From assembly GCF_000002425.4 (NCBI RefSeq), contig NC_037262.1, positions 5,067,816 through 5,131,815 of the forward strand: a DNA stretch of 64,000 bases, read 5' to 3'. A program made the position numbers and the translations under genes. The stretch comes from Physcomitrium patens (Eukaryota; Streptophyta; Bryopsida; Funariales; Funariaceae). Positions within the stretch are counted from its first letter, which is position 1. Each line of letters starts with the position of its first letter. Of the stretch, positions 46,921 through 60,690 are shown in pieces. The notes beneath the pieces are model-generated. The model saw only the letters and a program-made list of their open reading frames with translations. It was not told where the DNA came from and did not search any database.

Positions 46921-49900
46921 AATATTAGAATTTTGTTTTTTCTTGATTAAGAGTGGATTATCCCTTTTTCTTAATAAGACATAAGTATATTAGAAGTTAC
47001 AAATTATCTTCTTTTAAACTAATATTGTTCTTAGTATCTTCTTTGTTCTCAAGTCCCTTCTTTTGTTTGTCTTGAGTAATATTAGATATTTATTTTTTTA
47101 AGTATTATTATAATAGAGCTTGTTGAAATGAAGAGTGCAATGACTCAAATATAAGAACAATTGAAGGGATTAAAGCTTGCAATGCATCAATTGAGTTTAT
47201 CACTAGAAAAAGCAACAAGAATAGCAAGAAGTGAAGATATAGATATGATTGGAGCTGTTTCAACATTTACATCCAATCATGTCTCTTCTCTTATAGTGGA
47301 ACATCCTTTCGATATTAGAGAACCAAAATTTATCTTGCTTGAGAAATTTGATGGCACAAGATTTAAATTTTGAGGATTTAACAATCAAGTACAACTTGTG
47401 ATTGAATTTCAAGTCCAAAGCTATTCAACTCTAAGATCACAAGTTAGATTTATTGGTACTATTCTTTTAGATTTAGTATTATCATAGTTTTCATTTTTTC
47501 TTGAATGACAAGATCCAATAATGGATAATTTGGAGGTTTTTTTAGCGGAGTTTTGATCCATATATAGAAAACATGATGCAACTCGTGTTGCAACCAAGAA
47601 GATTTATATTTTACGACAAGACAATCAATCTGTAACATTATATGCTTTATAATTTTATCAACTTACAACTGATATCAAGTAAAATGATGCTACAATTATT
47701 AGCCAATTTTTCTATAGATTAAAATATGAGGTAAAAAAAATTAATGTTAAACTTATCTGATCGTCAAACATTAAGTCAAATAATTGACTTTGCTATGATG
47801 TATGATAATTGACTTTTAAAATTTTGATTTTAGAGTCAAATAAATAAGCTTTAATATTACTATAATTCAATGGCAATATCAATGTATCTTCAATACATAC
47901 ATTCAAAAGTAAAAGATATATAAATTGATGCAATATGTTTTAAACTTCTAACTGAGCAAAAAAAGATTCATTGTCGTCAAGAAGAATTGTGCTTATATTA
48001 TGGAGGACCTAAATAGATTGCTCAATATTATCCAAAGAAGTAATGCAATTATAAAATGAGGAATACAAATAACGAAGAAGAAAATATATTGGAAAATAAA
48101 TTTATCTAGCTATAATAGGGACCGTGCGGCTAGAACCTTATATAATACCTAATGAAGGTCATATTCTCTCTTTAGAATCCTCTCCTTGTTTTATATTAAA
48201 TATTATTTTAGAACCTATACATTACAAAGACTCTGCCTTGTAAGATTTAGGAGCCTTAATGTGTTTCATAGATGAAGAATTTGCTGAAAGACTTAGCATA
48301 TCTTTAATAAAGAAATCTAAATCTGTTCATGTTGAAGTCATAGATCATTGTCTATTATCTTTTGGAGATATTATTTATAAAATCCTTCCTATAGAAGTAA
48401 TAAGTAATGGTTATAATAGCTTTGTAGTATTTAATATCATTAGATCTTATTCTAATCCAATCATTTGAGATTTATCATGGTTAAAAAAATACAATCCTTT
48501 AGTAGGTTGGATTTCTTATACTTTCAACTTTTCTAAAAGTATAACTAAAAGTATAATTAATTAAGTAAAGAATTACAAGTCTAGTCTAATTAAACCTATA
48601 TTTTTAGGTATAAGAGCTTTCTTCCATGCTGCAAAAGAAGGATCACCTTGTGCCATTTATGCCACATCCATTTCTAATGGTAGAAGGAATTTAAGTAGCA
48701 TTCCAAACAAATATCAAGAATTTCAAGATGTATTTGAAAAAAAGAATGCAGATACTCTTTTAGAACATCGTCTCTATGACTACTCAATTGACCTTCAAGA
48801 AGGAGCACAAATACTATTTGGACCAATTTATAATTTATTACAAAATGAGCTAGCCAAATTCAAAGAATATATTGAAGAAAATCTAGCTAAGAATTTCATG
48901 TGCCATTCCAAATCTACAAGAAGAGCTCCAATTCTATTTGTGAAGAAAAAAGATAAATCATTACGGATGTAAATTGATTATTGAGGACTCAATAAGATCA
49001 CCATCAACAACAAGTATCTACTATCTTTAATATATAGACTCCTTGATTAGTTGAATCAAGCTAAGATTTATACAAAAACAGATCTATGAAAAACATACAA
49101 TCTGGTATGCATCAAAGAAAGAGATGAATATAAGACTACATTTCAAACCAAGTATGGATATTTTGAATATAATGTCAAGCCTTTTGGACTTACAAATACA
49201 CTAGCAACTTTTCAATATTTTATGAATGATGTTTTTTGAGAGTTTTTAGATAATTTTATTATCTGTTATCTAGATAATATCATGATCTATTCTAAGAACA
49301 TAGAAGAATATGAATTTCATGTTTGTCATATGTTACAAAAATTAAGAGATACAAGACTCTATGCCAAGATAAAAAAATATATATTCTATACTACTTAAGT
49401 TGACTTCTTAAGTTACATCATTTCAAATGATGGACTTATGATAGATCTTAAGAAAATTCAAACTATTATAGATTCAAAAATCTCAAAAATGGTGTAAGAT
49501 GTCTAATATTTTTTGGAATTTACCAACTACTATTAGATCTTCATCAAAGACTTCTCTTGAATTGCAGCTCCACTTACACATTTGACTTGTAAAGATAAAC
49601 TTCAATAGAATCAAGAAGCGGAAACATCATTTGAAGCTTTAAAAATAACCTTTGTTTCTGCACCAATCTTATATCATATTGACTTTTCTAAGCCATTCTT
49701 TATGAAAACAGATGCATTGGACTTTACTTTGGATGCTATATTATCACAAATGGGAATAGATGATAAACTTCACCCAGTAGCTTTTCATTCTAGGAAATTT
49801 TCAACAATCCAGATAAGTATGAAATCCATGACAAAGAGCTTCTTGTAATTATTGATTCTTTTCAAGAATGGCATCATTATTTAGAAGGCGCTTCCAATCT

Positions 49901-51715
49901 AATTATTGTATATATGGATCATAAAAATCTCAAATATTTTTTTTCAGCACATATTTTGAATCATCGCAAAGCTTATTGGAGCATGTTTTTGTCAAGATTC
50001 GAGTTCAATATCACTTATCGGCTAAAAAAACAACAAGGTTTGTTTGATGTTCTTTCTAAGACATTTTTAACTTACACCTTGAGAAAGAGATGTAGCTTTT
50101 GATCAACAAAGGACAATTTTATTGAAGCCAAAATAATTTTAACTTCAAGTAGTGAAATCAACATTGATTGTTGATTCAATTTTTCTCAAATAAATTCAAT
50201 CAAGTATGTCATGTGATCTTCTTGTTCATGATATCAAAAATACTTCTTCTAAGTCTCATAATACTTTCAAGTTTGAGTTTAAAAACAACCTAGTTTATTT
50301 TGAAAGATGCTTATATGTTCCAAAAAGAGAAATATGTTTACGTGTTCTTTTAGCACGTCACAACTTTCCAACAACAGGATATTTTAGATACAAGAAGACT
50401 TTCGAGCTAATATCCAGAGATTTTTGGTGGCTGCAAATGTGGAAGGTTGTAAAAGTCTTTGTTGAATCATGTGACATTTGTTCAAGGTCAAAAATTCCTT
50501 GTCATCAATCTTATGGACTTCTTCAACCATTACCTATTCCAAAACAACCATGGTCTTTTATTTATATGGATTTTATTATAGATCTCTCAGTCTCAAGATC
50601 GCGTGATTTTATATTTGTGATAGTAGATCGTTTTACTAAAATGGCACATTTTGTACTATACATAAAATCTATCATAGATGAAGAAATTTCTAAGCTTTTT
50701 ATTAATAATATCTATCAATATCATGGATTGTTGAAAGATATTATATCAAATAGGAGAGACTCGATTTGTATCAAGATTTTGGAGAATTCTCTTTAAGATT
50801 TTAAAAGTGGACATAAAGCTTTCTTAGACCTTTCAATCTCAAACTGATGGATAAATAGAGCACGTAAATCAAGTTTTGGAGCAATACTTAAGGTATACCA
50901 TCAATTATTAACAAGATGATTGGACAACCCTCTTACCATTGGTAGAGTTTTCTTATAATAATACAATGCATTTTTCTATACAACAAATACTTTTTTTTAT
51001 CAATTATGGTTAACATCTACAATTTGATACTTTTGACTTTTCAAAAGTTGATAATCTTGCAGCAGAAGGTTTGGAAAATCATTTATCTAAGCTACATACA
51101 ACAAAGAAGGTGCAATTAAAGGAAGCTTAAGAATGACAAAAGAACAAGGAGGATTCCTATCAAAAGAAACAACCACAATTTAATGTAGATGAGAAAATAT
51201 GGTTACTTTGTCGTAATGTCAAGTCTACTTGTTCTTGCCACAAGTTAGACTACCGCAAGCTTGGATCTTTTCCAATTTGATGACAAATCAATCTAGTTAC
51301 TTATCGATTATATCTACCACAGTCAATGAAGATGCATCCTATCTTCCACATGTCTTTTCTTGAACCATACAAGATTGTGAACATACTAAGAATAAGACAA
51401 GCTCTACCTCTTCTTATAAAAGTGGACAATAATAAAGAGTTTAAAGTAGAAGAAATTCTAGATTGAAGATAGTGCCAAAATAAATTAGAATATCTTATTG
51501 ATTGGCATGGATATGATATTAGTAAATGTACACACGAGTCAGTAAAGAATCTTAGAAATGCAATAAAGGCAATAGAAGCTTTTCATCAACGACATGTATC
51601 AAAATCAAGATAAAGAATAGAAATAGAAACCAACAACCATCAGATTCAATTCAAGAGCCTTTGTTTGCTAACTTGCAGGACAAGATATTGTAATGAATGA
51701 TAACTATAATTGACA
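46170..51715 (+). mobile_element. Ty3/gypsy chromovirus copy B (fossil)
   Basis: The best preserved copy. Parts in order: LTR tail to about 46920, gag (47100-48050, with a zinc-knuckle-like stretch near 47985-48050), aspartic protease region (48170-48480), reverse transcriptase (48760-49450), RNase H (49600-50050), integrase (50200-51150) and chromodomain (51420-51600, with LEYLIDWHGYDISKCT). The integrase zinc-binding and core part is the longest open stretch in the cluster (50206-50796, with CDICSRSKIPCHQSYG and IVDRFTKMAHFV). The chromodomain places it among chromoviruses. The copy is old and broken in many places, and no matching right LTR was identified. Confidence 0.88.
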
Positions 51716-51754
51716 TACATAGATTTTTTTTAAATAAAAGAATATATTAAATTA

Positions 51755-52345
51755 TTGTATGCAAACTTTATCAATGGCAAAACAATTGTCTAATCATCTT
51801 AATGGTAGTTGATGGTATATCTCAAATATTGCTCCAAAACTTCATTCATGAATTTTATTTATTTATTAATTTGAAGATAAAAAGTTAAAAATAGTTTTAT
51901 ATCCATATTTAATATCTTAAAAATTATTCTCTAAAATTTTGATATAATTTTATATCTCTATTTGATATAATATTCTTTAGTAATCCATGATAGCAATAAA
52001 TATTATTAAAAAAAAACTTAGCTATTTTTTTAACTGAAATAGAATTTGTACATAGTACAAAATGTGCCATTTTTTTGAAATAATCTACTATCATGAATAT
52101 AGAGTCATATGAACTTGAACTTAAATGATTTGTAATAAAATTCATAGAAATAAAAGACTATGGTTGTTTTGATATAGGCAAAGATTGGAGAAGTTTAAAA
52201 GATTTATAACAAGGAATTTTTGATCTTAAAAAAATTTCTTATGATTATACAAATTCTTTTACAGCCTTCTACAATTGTAGCCATCAAAAATTTCTAGATA
52301 CAAGCTCCAAAGTCTTCTTGTATTCAAAATATACTGCCATTAAAA
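51755..52345 (-). mobile_element. Inverted integrase fragment E of the same family (fossil)
   Basis: A minus-strand piece corresponding to the integrase core and its zinc-binding part (SSSSYDSIFMIVDYF, then KMAHFVLCTNSI), lying between plus-strand copies B and C. No LTR belongs clearly to it. Probably a remnant of a rearranged or nested copy; broken. Confidence 0.75.
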
Positions 52346-52349
52346 TGTG

Positions 52350-52598
52350 ATGATGAGCTTCTAGTTAGATAATATATATGGATGGAAGAATAATATCTTT
52401 TTTACTCTTATTAATGCCTTTCAAGTCTTTAAACTTATTACAAGTCTTTTTAGTCTTCTTATTTTTTGCAATAGCTATTCTAATTTAATATGATACCATC
52501 TTTGAATGATTTTATAATCTTTTTAAGTCATATAAGAATATAGTGATCTTTTAATTTTCTAAGATTTAAGTCCTTGATAGTTTAATAAAAATGCCAAA
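52350..52598 (+). repeat. LTR remnant, left end of copy C
   Basis: Shares the landmark blocks of the family LTR, including aagtctttttagtcttctta and ttttgcaatagctattc, and ends before sequence resembling the leader of the other copies. Confidence 0.65.
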
Positions 52599-55500
52599 TT
52601 TATTTTTTTATTTTTTTGGAAGTAAGTGGATTAATTTACTTCTATTTTCTTTGTTTTTAAAAGTTGCAAAATATCTACTTTCAAATTAAAATTATATTTT
52701 TTTAATAGTGATTTATTTCTTAAAAAGAGTGGATTCTTTGTAGAATTATTTATTCAATTTTAGAAGTTTCAAATTTCTTTCTTTTAATTTGATTTATAAG
52801 ATTATTTGAATTATCTATGGAAGAAAAAATCATGAATGTTATTCTTAGCTCAAGTGAAAATAAATTCGTAACTATTATAAATCTCTATAATCTTGTCAAT
52901 ACTCTTAAGATAGAAATTTCACGTAATTCTAATATTAACTATAGAATTAATATTCTGATTTTTTAGAAGATCTCAACAATGAAGTTCAAAGTTTATGCCA
53001 AGAAGTTTTTTAATTAAAAGAAGCAAGTGTATGAAGTTCACAATTAAATCTAAAAAATCTTGTTATTATAAATATAGGAGAGGCAAGAATAAAAATGTTG
53101 AAGAAGTTCAATGGAACAAGATCAAAGTTTTAAGGATTTTTACAATAAGTAAAGTTCTATCTAAAGTTGCATCTTTCTCAATATTCTAATGGATTTACTC
53201 AGGTTGAATTTAAGGATGTACTTCTCTCTAAAAGTACTCTTTTTTGATTTATATCTTTATTAAAAAAAGATTCACATCTTTTATATAATTTTGAAGTCAT
53301 TCTCTAAAAAGTTTGTGGCCATTTTTGGAAAAAATGATTGAAAAAGGGTAGCAAAGACCAAATTTGTATATTTACAATAAAGATCATATTTAGCCAACAT
53401 ATATGCTACTAAATTTCAAAACCTTATTTACAATGTGGATTGAAATGACAAAGCCCTTATCAGATAATTTTAATATGTATTAAACAATAATATCAAAGAT
53501 TTATTATTAATAATTCCAAAAGAAAATTCATTAAAATAGTTTATTGCTCAAGCTATTGTATGGAACAATTAATTCTTTGAAAGATGCAAAAAACAAAGTT
53601 TTAGTTGAAAAAGTACAAATCAAGTTGTGGCGATGGCTTGTAGGTTTATAAAAGCTTATTTATTAAAATCATAATTTATCCAAATTTACATGGCACATTT
53701 CAAATCTCTTACTGAGCAAGAAAAGATTAGACATTATTAAGAAGATTTGTGCTTATATTATGGAGAATATGAGCACAGTACTCAACATTATTCAAAGAAG
53801 CAATACAACCATAAAATTATATTATTTATAAAATTTTTCTTTTAAATATAATAATTAATGATAATAATAGTTTAATTATATTTAATGTGATTAAATCTCC
53901 TTATAATTCAATCATTATATGATTATTGTAGTTAAAAAATTATAATCTTTAAATATTGGATTTTTCATAATCTTAATATTTTTGATAATTTAATCCAAGA
54001 TTTATTAATTAAGTAAAAATCCATAATTTTAATACAACCAAATCCTTATTGATAGGTACAAGAGCTTTTATGCATGTTGCTAAAGAAGAATCACCTTTTG
54101 TTATATATGCTACATATATTTTTGATGGTGAAAAGATTATAATTGATATTTTTAGTCAATATCAAGATTATCAAGAAATTTTTGAAAAAAAAATGTAAAT
54201 ATCTTATAAGAGTATTATTCGTATAATTTTTCAATTGATCTTCAAAAAAGAGCCTAACTACCATTTAGACCAATCTATAACTTATTGTAAAATAAATTGG
54301 CTCTATTCAAGGAATACATTAATAAAAATTTGGAAAAGAATTTTATATACCATTCCAAATTTCTAGCAAGTATTCTTATCTTATTTGTGAAGAAGAAAGA
54401 TGGATCATTATAGATGTATGTAGACTATTGAAGGTTCAATAAGATCACCATAAAGAATAGGTATCCTTTACTATTGATTTTAAGACTTTTTAATCAATTC
54501 AATTAAGCAAAGATCTATACAAAAATAAATCTATAAAGAGTATATAACTTGGTACATATCAAAGAAAGAAATGAATAGAAGACTACATTTCAAACTAGAT
54601 ATAGGCATTTCAAATATAATTTCATACCATTTGGACTTATAAATGCACCAATTAATTTTTAATATATAATAAATGATGTTTTTTTAGAGTTTTTTAATTA
54701 TTTTTTTGTCTATTTTCCATACAACATTCTAATCTATTTTAAGAATTTAAAAGAACATAAATTATATATTTATTATATATTATAAAAACTTAAAAATATA
54801 AGACTATCTGCTAAGATAGAAAAGTATATATTTTATAATACTCAAATTAACTTTTTAGGATACATCATTTTAATTGATGGTCTTATGATGGATCTTAAAA
54901 AGATCCAAACTATCATAGATTGAAAGATCCCAAATATAATAAAATATTTCTAATATTTTTTGAAATTGGCTAATTATTATCATATCTTCATTAAGAACTT
55001 TTTTGAAGTTCCAGCTCTTCTTACACATTTGACATGTAAAGACAAACTTGAGTATAATATAGAAGCTAAAATATCTTTTGAAGTCTTGAAGACATTATTT
55101 ATTTTTATATCAATCATATATTGAATTGATTTTTTTAAAATATTTTTGTATGGAAGCAAACACATTGAACTTTATCAAGGATATAGTATTATTATAAATT
55201 GGAGAAAATGAGAAGTTCCATTTGATAGCTTTTTATTCTAAGAAATTTTCAGCATTTGAGATCAACTATAAGATCTATAATAAAGAGCTTCTTGCAATTG
55301 TGGATTTATTTCAAGAATGGCATCATTATCTACAAGGCACTTGTAGTCCAATTACCTTATATATAGATTATAAGAAACTCAAGTATTTCATGGTATTACA
55401 TATTTTGAATTTTTGCCAAATCTATTGAAGCATGTCTTCATTAAGATTTAATTTTAAGGTCACTTATCAATTTGAAAAATAATAAGATTTATCAAATGTC

Positions 55501-56165
55501 TTTTTTAAAGATTTTTATCTTACACCAAAAGAAAAAAATATAACTTTTGATCAATAAAGAGTAATTTTCTTGAAGCTAGATTAGTTTCATCTTTAAGCAA
55601 TAAAATCAATATTTTTAAAGCAAGTTTAATCAAATAAGTCCTTGGATCTTTTTATTCATGATATTAAAAATAAATCTTTTAAGTCTCATGATACTTATAA
55701 GTTTGAATTAAAAAATAATTTATTTTATTTTAAAAGTTACTTATATATTTTAAAAAACAAGGTATAATTAAGTCTTCTTTAAGCTTACCATAGATTTTCA
55801 ACAACACAATTTTTTGGATACAATAAAAATTTTGAATTAATATCCAATGATTTTTTAAGGCTTTAAATATAGAAGATAGATAAAGACTTTGTACAATCAT
55901 TTAACTTTTGTTCAAGATAAAATAGAAATAACTTTGTCATTGATCTTATAGACATTTTTAGCTATTACTTAATTCAAAACAATCATAGTATTCTATTTCT
56001 ATGGATTTTATTCTAGATCTTTTAGAATTATATTCTTATGATTTTAAACTTAAAATAATAGATTGTTTTATCAAAATTTCATATTTTGTATTATATAAAA
56101 AATCTATCATTAATGGAAAAATAAATAAGTTTTTTCTTGACAATATCTATTGCTACCATAGATTG

Positions 56166-58637
56166 TGTTGTTGTATTGTAGTTGTTTATAGTATATAAAA
56201 CTTTGTGAGTCATCACATTGACTCACTTGTTGTTTTAGGATAAAATTATGAATTTAAAATTCTTTAAATCACAATATATAGTGAGTAGTGTAGAAATCCT
56301 TAGAAAAATAGAAAATTAGAATGTTAGTAGTTGAAATTGAATCTTATTAAGTCTTGGAGGTAATTATCTTTGTTGATTTAGTATTTTTATTCATTGTTGA
56401 ATATTAATGATTATTTATTAAGACCAATATTTATATTAGTCTTCTATCTATATATACTACTTATAAAAACTATAAATTTTAGTAATTAGAAGAAGCATGA
56501 AATAGAACCTCATATTATTTTAGTTATTGATATAAAAAAATAAGATTTATAGTGGATTTAAATTGATTTTTACTATCATCAAAAGCACAAAAGTAGGAAA
56601 ATATAGTATTAAATAGATATTAGTATTATAGAAATATTATAAGATTTTTCAGAATTTATTTAGAATTTATATAGTATTTTTTAGGAATTTTTAGAGCAAT
56701 TTTTAAGATTTTGGTAAAAATGAGTTTTACCACTTTGGAAGCCTTTATGAAGAAATTGAGTAAGATTTGAAGGCCACACCAGGTTTTGGAGCTAATTGGA
56801 TGTTTTTGAACACCATGGTGAGGTCAAAAATGCAAAAATGTTGGTCCTTCTAGTAGAAAATAGGAGGACCAACAGCTAGTATAGTCCTTGTAAGAAGGGA
56901 GGTGTACAAGTTCGATATGGATTGTAGCACCTTAAAGATAGTTAAGAGGATAAGACTAAGGCCTCGTGGTCTCTTTTAGAGACCCTTATACACTATATGT
57001 GAGCCTTGGTGAGGCTCGAACCCTTGATCTATAAGCAAATTAATCTTGAGGTAAAATATTTTCACTTCACTTTTCAATTATTTATTTCCTATCTTTAAAA
57101 CTTCATAACTTACTTATAGTAATTCGGATTTATATGTTTCTTATGTCATTGGAAAGATAATAAAATTGTATATCTAAAAATATACTTTATATTTTTTAAT
57201 TTTACTTTTTACTAGATGAAAATACAATGAACAGACTGTGACTTAGTTTTGGATGTTATAATTACTTGATTTCAATTATTCCACTTGTATTGTAGTTTTT
57301 CTTCTTTGAGTTTTTGCCAATTGCATACTTCACTTCATACCACTAATTATAAGAAACTCTTAATTGAAGCCATCTTGTGATTAGAATTAAAAAATGAAAT
57401 TTATACTCACAAATTTAACTAAAATATATTTTATATTTATAAGTATTGATGTACATTAGAGTGATTAGTAAGATAATTTAAAGAGAGTTGATGTAAAAAA
57501 ATTATTTTGAGATTTAATTATATTGATCATAATATTTAAATTATATGTGATTTAGATATTTAGTATAAAATTTAAGAAAAAGATTAGGGCTCAAAGATGA
57601 AGATTGAAACCTCTAAGAAACTTATTTGGAGGGATACAAGTAAGGTATGGATGGATGAAGACAAAAGATAAAGATCTTCATTTCTATTGGTCAAAGACTA
57701 TGCCCAATAGGCAATCGATAAACTATCTATCACTACAAGAAAGATTTTGGTGACTTCAAAAAGAATATTTGAGATTCATAAGCAAGGATTGTAAGATTTA
57801 GAATTTGGGCTATAATTTTTGTACGAATTTGAAAGAATTTGGAGTTAGAATGATGAAATTATAATTGTTTAAAGTTAAGGTGTCTTTTTAAGATACATTA
57901 TTACTCTCTTGAAGATTTAAGGAGTTTTATGATAAATTTTAGAAATTGAAAGGTGCAATTGCAAGGATGATTTTAAGATTTAGATCTTTTGTAAAAGAAT
58001 TTTTGTATTTGAAGTTTGTATGAAGGAGTTACAAAATGTTGAAGTTAGCACATGTAATTCAAAGGCAAGAAGTGAGTCATTTTGTTGATAGTAATGGTTG
58101 GAGCCATATCTTGAATTTTTGGATGAATTTTTAGTTCAAAATTTTCAAAATTTCCAACAATATTATTAGGTTAAAAAGCTATATATCAATATTTTATGGT
58201 ATTTGAGTACTTGATTTGTGAGATATGAAGATAATTGCATATAGGTATATGTAAACAAGGATTTGAAGCTACTATTACGATTTTGGCATTATCTTAAGTT
58301 TTGTAATAAATTTACAATTGAAATTTGTTGTAGTAGTTGTTAAAAGTACATCAGTACTTTATGTAAAATTTTGATTTTTTTGAATGATTCAATTATGAAA
58401 TATGGACTATTAAAGTTCAAAAAAAATTCACTTCAAAGATATATAAGATTTTATTAAAATAAATCACTTTTTTGGTGGTCTTTGGTATTTAGGACTTATA
58501 TATTGGTGTAATTGCCTCTATAGGGACAATATTATATATAAACTTGGTATTTTTTTATCTTGAAACTTAGTTAAGCAATTAGTGATAATTAGAAGCCCAG
58601 TGCTTTCTTAGAGAAAATTTTCTCTACTCCAATAGCA
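56166..58637. mobile_element. 2.47-kb TG...CA insertion in copy C, possible solo LTR
   Basis: Integrase sequence of copy C stops at 56165 and resumes at 58638. The intervening DNA begins TGTTGTTG and ends CCAATAGCA, the TG...CA ends of an LTR. Near its right end lie a TATA-like attatatataaac (about 58534-58546) and the 3' part expected of an R-U5 region. No coding part was recognised, so a solo LTR of an unrelated, long-LTR family is the simplest reading. A clear target-site duplication was not found. It contains ctcgaacccttgatct near 57010, a kind of segment common in plant LTRs. Confidence 0.6.
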
Positions 58638-60049
58638 TTAGGATATTATAATAGATAGGAAGATTTAATTTGTATTAAGATTTTAAAAATAGATATGAAA
58701 TTATCTTTGGCTTTTTATTTTCAACTTGATATACAAATGAAGCATACAAATTAAGTTTTAGAGTATTATTTGAAGTGTATCATCAACTACCAATAAGATG
58801 ATTGTATAATTTTTTTATTATTATTAGAATTTATTTATAATAATATAATATATTCTATTATTTAATATTTTTTTTATTAATTATAGTTATCATCTATAAT
58901 TTGATGCTTTTGACTTTTTAAAAGTTGATAATTGTATAGCATAAGATTTGCCAAATTATTTATCTCAATTATATAAAATAATAAAGAAATAATTAAAATA
59001 AATTCAAAAATAATAAAAGACCAACACAGATACCTATTATAAAGAGCAACTTCAATTTCATATTGGCAATAAGGTATGATTACTTCTTTGAAATATCAAG
59101 ACTAACTCCCTTTAAAAAATAAGTTGGATTATTATAAGCTTGGACCATTTTCTATTTATGAACAAATCAATTCAATTTCTTTTGATTATATCTATTAAAG
59201 ACTATAAAGATCCATCTTATATTTTACATATCTTTCTTGAACCATATAAGATATTGAATATCTTAGAAAGAAAATAAATGCCACTTTCTTATAAAGAAAT
59301 AGATAATAATCAAGAATTTAAAATAGATAAATTCTTAAAATCAATACAATATCAAAATAGGTTACAATATTTTATTCATTGGCATGAATATTATATTAGT
59401 CAATGTACATGGAAGTTAACAAAGAATCTTATAAATGTAGCTAAGAAGATTTATGCTTTTCATCAACAACATCCATCAAAATTAATATATAAAAAATAAA
59501 AAAAAATTGCTATAAAAGTAATGTGGTTCAAAAAAAGATTGTATTATACCTTCTATCCTTATTTGTACTTTTTGTACATTTGTGGTATTAAGAAGGAAGA
59601 GAACCAATAACTAGTAGATTCAATTCAAGAACTATCATTTATTAACTTATTGAACAAGACATTATAATTGTCACAACCTTTAAAACAACATATTAGAGAT
59701 GAAAACCTTTAATGATGATATGTTATTCTTTGAATAAATGAAAAGATATAATGCATTTGATATCATGACCTTGAAAAAGACTCACAATGTTTGGTGATTT
59801 TATTGGAGGTAGAAATGACTCTTAATAGTGTTACAAATATTTTGTTTAAAAGAAGTTACAAAGGCCTCAATAATGATCAAATATCATGGTAGTCTTCTTG
59901 CCTTAAAATGAGATATTATTGATAGCTAAAAGAATCTTTGAACTACCTTCAAAGAGAATAAAGATTAGAGTATGTAGTTTATATAATTTCTCCCATCTTA
60001 AACTTTATTAATATATAATCACTACTCCTTGTAGAACTCATTTCTAGAA

Positions 60050-60690
60050 AGAATGTAGCAAGGACATGAACTAGAAGAAGATGCATAAATTTAAAAAATT
60101 TGTATGAAAAGAAAAGTGACAAAATAAAAATAAAATAATATGTATATTAAAAAAAAAATAGAATGGCTATTGCCAAAAGACAAAGAAACTAGAGACTCTT
60201 GAATCTTGACTAGAAGTAAGAAAGGAGTTGACAAGAATGAAGAAGGCTTCACTCTTACTTTTATATATACAATCTACCTAAGATCTATGTGGCGATATTC
60301 TATAGGACCTCCAAAAATATGTTGACTTTGCATGACATGTATGTTGACTTGTAAGGTAAGTTTTCTATATGGCCGCCACATAGTTAGTTTGTTCCATAAG
60401 CTACCAATACATGTAGCATATGGATAGCTTATTGACCAAATTTCTAACCTATCAATCTATTACAAACATATGTAAAGTCAAAACAGTATCTACAAAGCTT
60501 CTACCATCATAGAATTGTGCCTACCTCTAATAAAATCACCAAACATTGAGAGTCTTTTTCCAAGTTGTGATATCAAACATGTTGTATCTAGCCATCTATT
60601 TAAAGAAGAATATATCATTCTTGAAGATTTTCATCTCTATTATGTTATCTTGAAGGCTATGATAATCACAATGTATCATTCAATAAGTTA
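60050..60690 (-). repeat. LTR of copy D, inverted
   Basis: Read on the minus strand it begins TGTGATTATCATAGCC, carries a TATA box (TGTATATATAAAAGT) and then the family blocks aagagtctctagtttc and gcaatagccattc. It abuts the right end of copy C in opposite orientation. The clearest LTR of the cluster. Confidence 0.75.

Larger units (their letters stand above)
52350..60045 (+). mobile_element. Ty3/gypsy chromovirus copy C carrying an insertion (fossil)
   Basis: Parts recognised in order: left LTR remnant (52350-52598), gag (52800-53210), zinc-knuckle-like region (53700-53810), protease region (53900-54130), reverse transcriptase (54180-54950), RNase H (55000-55450), integrase in two parts (55600-56165 and 58638-59000) separated by a 2.47-kb insertion, chromodomain (59300-59500, with LQYFIHWHEYYISQCTWK) and right LTR sequence from about 59660. 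The most AT-shifted and probably the oldest copy, with dozens of breaks. Ends are approximate. Confidence 0.85.

Noticed and set aside
56990-57030. tRNA gene suggested by ctcgaaccc
   Set aside because: Only a T-loop-like segment is present; no acceptor or anticodon arms fit around it.
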